From contig JAESUH010000018.1 in the NCBI GenBank assembly GCA_016763155.1, positions 1-39,684 of the forward strand: DNA of 39,684 bases, read 5' to 3'. Made by a program: the position numbers and the translations under genes. Shown in pieces: positions 34,191 through 39,684 of the stretch (the first letter of the stretch is position 1; each line of letters begins with the position of its first letter). Below the pieces are notes generated by a model. That model was not told the DNA's origin and made no database searches. It saw only the letters and a program-made list of their open reading frames with translations. The DNA comes from Rhizobiaceae bacterium. Its GTDB lineage: Bacteria; Pseudomonadota; Alphaproteobacteria; Rhizobiales; Rhizobiaceae.

Positions 34191-35420
34191 TCACGCATCA
34201 TTCTTATGCTCGTTTTCTTGGGCCGGTATTTTTGCCCTGCTGCCAAATGCGGCTGCAAGCAGCAGAAAAATTGCCCCAAACAGGAAAAATGCGCCGGGGA
34301 AATATATCGGGGCAGATTCGCTGGTGAAATATGAGAACATCGCAGTTGATATTGCCGGGCCTATAATGGCTGAAAGTCCGGTCACGCCGGAAAGGGCTCC
34401 TTGCAAATATCCTTGCTCTGATTCGTCGATTTGATGGGAGGCCAGCGCCTGTAGGGCAGGGGTTGCGCACCCCCAGCCGATGATGTGGGGTACAATGCCC
34501 CAAAAACTGATAATGCCTACGGTATTGAAGGACAGGAACAGATAGAGCGAGGCGCTCAGGCTCATGCCAAACACCAGGACTTTCATTTCACCAAACCGTT
34601 TTACCACCCGGGCAACCAGGAAACCTTGAACAAAAACAAAGCAGATGCCCACAAGCGCCAGGGATGAACCTGCCTCTTTCATGCCCCAGCCATATCTTTC
34701 CTGAGTGAATAGGACCCAAATTGATTCTAGTCCCCGCTCCATGGTGGTGGCGAAGAAAAGGGCAAACCCAAGCATCAGCAAAATGTTGTTCTTAGCAAGC
34801 CATGAAACGGACGATAGGGGATTTGAAAGAGCCAGGCTTTTTTTGCTGCGTTTCTCTTTAGGCAGGGTTTCACGCAACATAACTATGCCGAAGGCAACGT
34901 TCAGGAGGGATAGGGCTGCGGCACAATAAAATGGCAGGCGCAGATCAATCTCCCCCAATATACCGCCAGCAACAGGGCCAATGATGAAGCCAAGCCCGAA
35001 GGCTGCACCGATCAGGCCGAACCCCGCTGCGCGGTCTTCCTTTGTGGTTACATCGGTCACATAGGCGTTTGCAATTGCCATGGAGGAGGCCAAAATACCC
35101 CCAACCAAACGCCCGAAAAATACCCATTCGATACTGGGAGCCCATGCCAGCAAGATATTATCAAGCCCAAGGGCCGTGAGCGCAATCAACATTACGGGCT
35201 TGCGCCCAAACCGGTCAGACAAACCACCAAGCAGAGGCGCAAAGGTAAACTGCATCAAGGCGTAAATGACCGCCATAAGGCCGTAAATGGCTGCGGTTTC
35301 AGATACGGTGCCGCCAGATAGTTCTCTCACCAATGCAGGTAGAATTGGCCAGGATAGGCCAACACCCATCATGTTGATCACGACGGTGATAAGAACAATA
35401 ATCAGGCTTGGTGTCAGCAT
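34191..35420 (-). CDS. MFS transporter, TCR/Tet-like
   Basis: A 409-residue inner-membrane protein with twelve hydrophobic segments. MFS motif A is clear ([14 protein letters not shown]), followed by [23 protein letters not shown] and the motif-C like [20 protein letters not shown], as in drug/H+ antiporters related to Tet(A). It may export drugs or metabolites; no specific substrate is predictable. It starts 33 bp after the gpt stop on the same strand, so the two form an operon. Purine-analogue export is conceivable, by position only. The C-terminus ends with a short charged tail. Confidence 0.9.
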   Translation of the reverse strand: MLTPSLIIVLITVVINMMGVGLSWPILPALVRELSGGTVSETAAIYGLMAVIYALMQFTFAPLLGGLSDRFGRKPVMLIALTALGLDNILLAWAPSIEWVFFGRLVGGILASSMAIANAYVTDVTTKEDRAAGFGLIGAAFGLGFIIGPVAGGILGEIDLRLPFYCAAALSLLNVAFGIVMLRETLPKEKRSKKSLALSNPLSSVSWLAKNNILLMLGFALFFATTMERGLESIWVLFTQERYGWGMKEAGSSLALVGICFVFVQGFLVARVVKRFGEMKVLVFGMSLSASLYLFLSFNTVGIISFWGIVPHIIGWGCATPALQALASHQIDESEQGYLQGALSGVTGLSAIIGPAISTAMFSYFTSESAPIYFPGAFFLFGAIFLLLAAAFGSRAKIPAQENEHKNDA

Positions 35421-35453
35421 GAATTAGCGGTATCCGAACATATGGAGGCAGTT

Positions 35454-35969
35454 TTAGCCGTCTTTTTTACCGGAAATTGGCTCAGCATAGGCCAGGTCCA
35501 TATCCCATGGGAAATAAATCCAGGTATCCTGAGAAACCTCTGTGACATAGGTATCTGCAATTGGCTCTCCCAGAGGTTTTGCATAAACTGTTGCAATGTG
35601 GGCTTCTGGTAAAATTTCGCGCACAATTTTCGCCGTCTTGCCAGTATCCACCAGATCATCAATGACCAAAATTCCAGCGCCCTTGCCTCCGGACTGTTCA
35701 ATCAGTTCTTTTGATATGCCCTTGATGACATGCAATTTACCCTGATCCTTATAGTCATGATAAGAAGCAATACAGATGGTTTCGATGTTCCGCACTCCCA
35801 ATTCGCGCGCGATGATGGCTGCTGGAACGAGACCGCCACGGGTGATCGAGACAATTGCCTTCCATTCCCCTTTCGCATCGCTAATGCCTGAAAGACGCCA
35901 GGCAAGGGCTTTACAATCGCGGTGGAACTGATCCCATGAAACAGGGAATTTTTTGGGAGAGGAGGTCAA
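35454..35969 (-). CDS. gpt: Xanthine-guanine phosphoribosyltransferase Gpt
   Basis: Salvages xanthine, guanine and hypoxanthine with PRPP to form nucleotides. The 171-residue type I phosphoribosyltransferase has [19 protein letters not shown], and the PRPP loop [14 protein letters not shown] (about residues 100-113). The C-terminal [12 protein letters not shown] is typical of Gpt with the Trp-Asp purine pocket. It is followed on the same strand by the MFS gene. Divergent from the DinB-family gene, with 180 bp between starts that presumably hold both promoters. Confidence 0.95.
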   Translation of the reverse strand: MTSSPKKFPVSWDQFHRDCKALAWRLSGISDAKGEWKAIVSITRGGLVPAAIIARELGVRNIETICIASYHDYKDQGKLHVIKGISKELIEQSGGKGAGILVIDDLVDTGKTAKIVREILPEAHIATVYAKPLGEPIADTYVTEVSQDTWIYFPWDMDLAYAEPISGKKDG

Positions 35970-36149
35970 TATGAAATTTCCTTAAATGATCGGGCATGAT
36001 GAAGCCTTTTAAAGGGTGGAGCGAAGTTTCTCAACGCTTGTTGTGCTATTTTGTGGAGTATTTTCAACGCTATTTTGAATTCTGGAGTTTGAGAAAATAC
36101 TGGCGAGGTTGTATGTTGCTCGCCTGATCAACCCTAAGAGGCAATTTTG

Positions 36150-36674
36150 ATGATTTCCAAGACCTATATCGAGACCATGGCGCGCTATAATTGCTGGCAA
36201 AATCAGAGCATTTTCCGCGAGGCAGATATGCTTGGCGATGGAGAGAGGCGCAAAGATCGGGGTGCTTTTTTTGGTTCAATTCATCGCACGTTGAGCCATA
36301 TAATGTGGGGCGATACGATGTGGATGCACAGGTTCTCAGGTAGTGATTTGCCTGCAATCACAGATATCACCAAATCCGGTGAACTCATTGAAGATTGGCA
36401 GGAATTGAAATTGCAACGTTCCCAAATGGATGAGCGCATATTAAAATGGGCGGATGCAACAGATGAAAATATCGGCGAAAGAGACCTCAGTTGGTATTCC
36501 GGCCTTCTGCAGAAAGATTTGACGAAACCCTATGGTTTGCTCATCACTCATTTCTTTAATCACCAGACCCACCATCGCGGGCAGGTTCACGCGATGATTA
36601 CGGCGGCAGGTGGCAAGCCGGACGATACGGATTTGGGTTTCATGCCGGATAATATTGAGTTTAGGCAGCTATAA
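36150..36674 (+). CDS. DinB-family protein
   Basis: A 174-residue four-helix DinB/YfiT-type protein: a first helix with YIETMARYNCWQNQSIF, HRTLSHIMWGDTMWMHRF with a conserved His, and the C-terminal HFFNHQTHHRGQVHAMI with the further metal-binding His residues, so the triad of metal ligands is intact. Members of this family act as thiol-dependent S-transferases or are DNA-damage induced with unknown role. ATG 36150 is preceded by AGAGG at about 9 bases; a TTG at 36147 is in frame. Convergent with the cinA-like gene (13 bp between). Confidence 0.9.
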   Translation: MISKTYIETMARYNCWQNQSIFREADMLGDGERRKDRGAFFGSIHRTLSHIMWGDTMWMHRFSGSDLPAITDITKSGELIEDWQELKLQRSQMDERILKWADATDENIGERDLSWYSGLLQKDLTKPYGLLITHFFNHQTHHRGQVHAMITAAGGKPDDTDLGFMPDNIEFRQL

Positions 36675-36687
36675 ATTCGAGCCAAAC

Positions 36688-37422
36688 TCAGGATTTCAAT
36701 TCTTCAAACAGCTCTGCAATCGCCTTGATTGCGGCATTGGCGGCATCCTCGTCACGGGAGCGCACCAAAATTTGAGTGCTGTAAGTTTTTCCATCAAAGC
36801 GCGGGTAGGAGCCGATGGCCGTTTCGGGGTGTGCTTTTTGAATGCTTGCCAGCCCATCGCCAATCGTACCTTCGCCAAAAGGGCAGTCGATGGCTTTTGA
36901 CAATAGTTTTACCCCGGATTTCAACCCCGGAGCCAGTGCATCTACCATGGCCTGAAATATAGCAGGCACGCCAGCCATGACATATACATTGCCAATTTGA
37001 AAACCGGGTGCTTTTGAGACCGGGTTGTCTATCAACTCGCTACCAATCGGCAATCGAGCCATGCGCTTGCGGGCGTCGGTGAATTCCATGCCGCGTGCTG
37101 CATAATGGGGTTCAAGGATCGCCATGGCACGCGGGTCGTGGTGGATGCCGACGCCAAAGGCTTTAGCGATTGCATCAGCGGTGATGTCATCATGGGTGGG
37201 GCCGATGCCGCCGGAGGTGAAGACATAATCATACTCACTGCGTAATTCATTCACCGCTTTGACGATGGCATCCTCATCATCAGAAACAATGCGTGCTTCT
37301 TTCAGGTCGATGCCCTTAAGAGTGAGAAAATTGGCCAGATAGCCAATATTCTTATCCTTAGTGCGTCCGGACAAAAGCTCGTCGCCAATTGCAAGGATGG
37401 CAGCAGTTATGATTTCTGACAT
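36688..37422 (-). CDS. CinA/MoaB-like molybdopterin-binding domain protein
   Basis: A 244-residue protein with the MoCF-biosynthesis domain of CinA: AAILAIGDELLSGRTKDKN, FTSGGIGPTHDDITADAIAKAFG and MAGVPAIFQAMVDALAP. It lacks the nicotinamide-nucleotide amidase domain of full CinA. This short form is common in alphaproteobacteria and is probably a nucleotide-related pyrophosphatase rather than a competence factor. The frame is open to 37485, but ATG 37422 begins exactly at the family N-terminus. It faces the DinB gene. Confidence 0.87.
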   Translation of the reverse strand: MSEIITAAILAIGDELLSGRTKDKNIGYLANFLTLKGIDLKEARIVSDDEDAIVKAVNELRSEYDYVFTSGGIGPTHDDITADAIAKAFGVGIHHDPRAMAILEPHYAARGMEFTDARKRMARLPIGSELIDNPVSKAPGFQIGNVYVMAGVPAIFQAMVDALAPGLKSGVKLLSKAIDCPFGEGTIGDGLASIQKAHPETAIGSYPRFDGKTYSTQILVRSRDEDAANAAIKAIAELFEELKS

Positions 37423-37799
37423 TGAACTTGGCCTTGTTGAACTGGATGGTGAGGGTATTGCGCACGAAAACACCCAAATTTTCAAGGCTTGTTGTTTGAA
37501 AATAACATAAAAAATTGCTGTTCATATTAATTTAACGTTGGCTGAGAAAAATAAAAATATGGGTGAAGGTAGGCAGGGTTTGGTTTGTTAAGCTTTCTTG
37601 CAAATTATTGGAGGTTTTCCAGAAAATTCGACCGGAGGTGTCAGTATTGGGGAGAATTATTCGTAGATGCAGGCCTGTAATGCCATTCGATGATTTGTGT
37701 GCAAACCATTTAGAGTAGTGGTTGCCTCGCACTTAATATGATATTGGTTAAAATAGTTAATGTTACTAGTTTCCCGAACATAGATGATGCGAGTGTGAT
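37423..37799. other. AT-rich intergenic region
   Basis: A 377-bp gap that separates the cinA-like gene from the unrecognised gene at 37800. TTGAACTTGG and TTGAACTGG lie in tandem at about 37422-37444. GGAGG occurs twice (near 37610 and 37634) without a matching reading frame. AT-rich -10-like sequences are present near 37735-37760 but no clear promoter pair. No RNA gene or mobile element was recognised. Confidence 0.4.
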
Positions 37800-38912
37800 T
37801 TGAACGTAGAAATTCTTAAAGAATTTATTGATAATATAGTTCGATACGAGCTTGTTTATGGAATTCAGGAAAATTTAGATGCCCTTTATTCTTCCTTGGA
37901 AGAGTTAGTTGATGCACCACAAGAAGCGTCTTTTCAAAACGGTGTAAGTTTTAACTTGGATTTTCTTGCTGGTTCTGTTTCGTCATTTAAAATGGAGTTT
38001 TCTACAAGAGATCGTCAGAGGTTTTTGGAAATTCGGGCAAAAAACTATTTTGAACTTAGTTTTGTTGAAGAAATTCGAAGTAAGATAATTGAGAACCCTC
38101 TTACTCCAGCGGTTGTGGCTGATTATGTCAGGAAACTAAATCAGGATAGAAAATCGTATTTTGAAAATTTGGTACTTTTATCCGATAGCCTGCTAAAAAT
38201 TGGTGTCGAAGTAATTGATTTGGAACCCGGAGAAACGCAAGTGGGGTTTCAAATTCCACGAACGACGTTTGATAATAACTTGGATGGATTAATCAAAGAA
38301 TTGCGTGCGATTCGATTGATAGTTCGTACTTTTTCTGAAGTTGCTACGGGTAAGGTTGAGGAAATTGAAGTTGGGCAGATATCAACATCTGATCCTCTTT
38401 TCCTCTTGGCCCAATCCACTCCCGTTGTTCTAAGCATTGGATACGCGGTTAAATGGGCAATTGCTCAATGGAAGTTAGTTGAAGAAATTCGAGAAATTAG
38501 GGCAAGGACCGCCCAAATCAAGGCGTTTACTGACAAGGAAATCAAAGAAATATTTGACAAAAAAATTACGAAAACAATTGAATCAGCCATTCAAGAGAAG
38601 GTTGCGGAACTTCTTGAGAAAAGCCCGATGGATGAGTTGCGTAAGAAAGAACAACAAAAAGGAACCTCTGACGCATTGAGATCATTACTTGCAAGAGTTG
38701 AAAGGGGAATGACGGTAGAAATTCGGATGTTGCCGCATTCAATCGTGCAAGACGGTAGTGATGTAAATGAGGTGAAAGACGAGTCACAAGAAATGACCAA
38801 ACTCCGTGATTTGAGAACTGAGCTTACCTTTCCCACGGCCAGTGAAAACCCAGTTTTACCGTTACCGTCACCTGACCCAAGCGATAATGGATACAACAAG
38901 CCAAAAAAATAG
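37800..38912 (+). CDS. Unrecognised protein with central hydrophobic segment and coiled coil
   Basis: I do not recognise a named family. The 370 residues can be split into a mixed N-terminal domain (1-200, acidic, with a beta-rich part around IGVEVIDLEPGETQVGFQIP), a hydrophobic stretch (residues 200-222, LFLLAQSTPVVLSIGYAVKW), a long charged helix that looks like a coiled coil (225-300), and a Pro/Ser-rich disordered tail. The single hydrophobic segment may be a membrane anchor or a buried helix. The start is TTG without a good ribosome site. Low GC and use of AT-ending codons differ from the neighbours, and tRNA-Leu is next door, which fits acquisition by transfer. Confidence 0.6.
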   Translation: MNVEILKEFIDNIVRYELVYGIQENLDALYSSLEELVDAPQEASFQNGVSFNLDFLAGSVSSFKMEFSTRDRQRFLEIRAKNYFELSFVEEIRSKIIENPLTPAVVADYVRKLNQDRKSYFENLVLLSDSLLKIGVEVIDLEPGETQVGFQIPRTTFDNNLDGLIKELRAIRLIVRTFSEVATGKVEEIEVGQISTSDPLFLLAQSTPVVLSIGYAVKWAIAQWKLVEEIREIRARTAQIKAFTDKEIKEIFDKKITKTIESAIQEKVAELLEKSPMDELRKKEQQKGTSDALRSLLARVERGMTVEIRMLPHSIVQDGSDVNEVKDESQEMTKLRDLRTELTFPTASENPVLPLPSPDPSDNGYNKPKK

Positions 38913-38917
38913 AATCA

Positions 38918-38957
38918 AAAAGACCCCCGGTAGGGGCGTTAACCGGGAGCCTTTTCT
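38918..38957 (+). terminator. Probable terminator after the unrecognised gene
   Basis: CCCGGT (38926-38931) pairs with ACCGGG (38942-38947) around a ten-base loop, with AAAAG on the left facing CTTTT on the right. It starts 6 bp after the stop codon. The stem is interrupted between the inner and outer parts, so efficiency is uncertain. Confidence 0.55.
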
Positions 38958-39067
38958 TGGAAGGCGCTTTGTCCCCCCTATGAATTGAGATAATGGATCA
39001 TTGCCGGAATTGATGTGTGTTTTCACACACGTCGGCGTCAGCTTTACTTAGATTCTTGAACAGACAT

Positions 39068-39091
39068 AAAAAAAGCCGGACACTGTCCTGC
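39068..39091 (-). terminator. Possible terminator downstream of tRNA-Leu
   Basis: GGAC and GTCC (39078-39081 and 39085-39088) with outer GC pairs form a small hairpin; on the minus strand it is followed by a run of seven T (39068-39074). It lies about 128 nt after the tRNA 3' end. The stem is short. Confidence 0.4.
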
Positions 39092-39218
39092 TGATTTTAT
39101 TTTTTGGTGCAGCAAGGCAGAGGAACCTTGAATACGAAATGCTCTCATCGTTTCTGTGAAACGACTGCCGCTATTGGACTTAGAGATTGCATGGGCGTTT
39201 CGCTACGCGAAAAGCCTT

Positions 39219-39303
39219 TGGTGCGGGCACCGGGACTTGAACCCGGACGACCGAAGTCGAGGGATTTTAAGTCCCTTGCGTCTACCAATTCCGCCATGCC
39301 CGC
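39219..39303 (-). tRNA. tRNA-Leu (anticodon UAA)
   Basis: On the minus strand the 85-nt gene starts GCGGGCATGGCGGAATTGGT, the usual leucine tRNA acceptor and D arm. The anticodon stem-loop GGGACTTAAAATCCC shows TAA. It has a class II variable arm, GTTCAAGTC in the T loop, and a matching TGCCCGC acceptor strand. The terminal CCA is encoded (39219-39221). The 3' end faces the AT-rich unrecognised gene, a typical place for integration of foreign DNA. Confidence 0.97.
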
Positions 39304-39378
39304 ATTTGCAGGTTCTGGCTAAACGACCTTTTGCGAATAATCAAGGGAATACACCAGACTTGTCTAATCTTGTTCATC

Positions 39379-39684
39379 TTACACAGGAAATGATACCCTT
39401 GCGATCAGGCCTTTATGGTCTCGGCCGTTATATAGGTCCAGGCTACCGTTAAATAATTTAGCGATTTCTGATACGATCGCCAAGCCCAGTCCTGCGCCGC
39501 TTGTTTGGGCGTTTTGTGTTTTTGATGGTGAGGAGGGTATGGGGACTGCAACGCGGGAAAAACGGGCACGAACCTGAACACGTAATTCCGCTGGAATTCC
39601 CGGGCCATTATCTTCTACTTCCAAAATGGCAAGGCCCGGATTGGACAATACGCGAACGGTTATTTCGCTGCCTTCACCAGAGTA
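39379..39684 (-). CDS. Sensor histidine kinase, C-terminal ATPase end (partial)
   Basis: The frame runs from the window edge to the stop at 39379-39381. The residues are the end of a HATPase domain: YSGEGSEITVRV (just after the N box), the G1 box DNGPGIP, and the G2 box SGAGLGLAIVSEIAKLFNG, then GLIARVSFPV. The F box region reads RFSRVAVPIPSS with a Ser/Pro/Thr-rich stretch before G2, somewhat longer than usual. It phosphorylates a partner regulator that, like the sensor part, lies outside the window. Confidence 0.85.
   Translation of the reverse strand, partial: YSGEGSEITVRVLSNPGLAILEVEDNGPGIPAELRVQVRARFSRVAVPIPSSPSKTQNAQTSGAGLGLAIVSEIAKLFNGSLDLYNGRDHKGLIARVSFPV

Noticed and set aside
39100-39225. 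Short repeat TTTGGTGC near 39103 and at the tRNA-Leu 3' end as attachment sites
   Set aside because: Only eight bases match and no integrase is present; may be chance.
39104-39452. Plus-strand frames with a translation that includes GHRDLNPDDRSRGIL
   Set aside because: This is the complement of the tRNA-Leu gene; such translations are a well-known annotation artefact.

Overview
The window is chromosomal DNA of an alphaproteobacterium, most likely a marine or host-associated member of the Rhizobiales (Hyphomicrobiales) with moderate GC. The signs are a class II (B12-dependent) ribonucleotide reductase, a short HPr kinase without the N-terminal domain, the rhizobial form of PdxJ ([11 protein letters not shown] in place of VNIDH), a stand-alone MnmD, a branched-chain amino acid leader peptide before ilvI, and a GlxA-type AraC regulator near a dimethylglycine dehydrogenase-like enzyme. 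The genus cannot be fixed from sequence reading alone.

Layout. 1-3.6 kb: end of a DegP-type protease, an operon serB-GNAT on the minus strand, divergent miaA, and a membrane diguanylate cyclase. 3.6-12.6 kb: branched-chain amino acid synthesis. A leader peptide with Ile-Leu-Val-Val codons and a terminator precede ilvI; an EamA exporter lies between ilvI and ilvH in one overlapping operon; after AhpD-like, LysE, helicase and pdxJ genes comes a TetR regulator with its own palindrome, 26 bp ahead of ilvC. 12.6-20.3 kb: a secreted Tyr/Arg/His-rich repeat protein, an endonuclease/phosphatase-family enzyme, a Na+/H+ antiporter, then metY, an alpha/beta hydrolase and a FadN-type beta-oxidation enzyme.

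20.3-29.3 kb: glutathione S-transferase, a MITE-like element with 32-bp terminal inverted repeats, two small membrane proteins, mnmD divergent from an FAD oxidoreductase, a large dimethylglycine/sarcosine dehydrogenase-like enzyme, a phosphodiester-glycosidase-like protein, a GlxA/GbdR-like regulator with a perfect 24-bp palindrome in front, and hprK. 29.4-33.2 kb: nrdJ with an inverted repeat upstream. 33.2-34.2 kb: about 1 kb of AT-rich DNA without a recognisable gene. 34.2-37.4 kb: gpt with an MFS exporter, a DinB-family protein and a CinA-like protein. 37.4-39.7 kb: an AT-rich unrecognised gene, tRNA-Leu(UAA) on the minus strand, and the C-terminal end of a sensor histidine kinase.

Most genes are ordinary housekeeping or accessory metabolism. 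No CRISPR array, complete insertion sequence, prophage or defence island was recognised. The most informative new-looking signals are regulatory DNA (the leader/attenuator of ilvI, and palindromes before lysE, tetR-ilvC, metY, the GlxA regulator and nrdJ), two non-autonomous repeat elements, the 1-kb gene-free stretch and the unrecognised gene beside tRNA-Leu.
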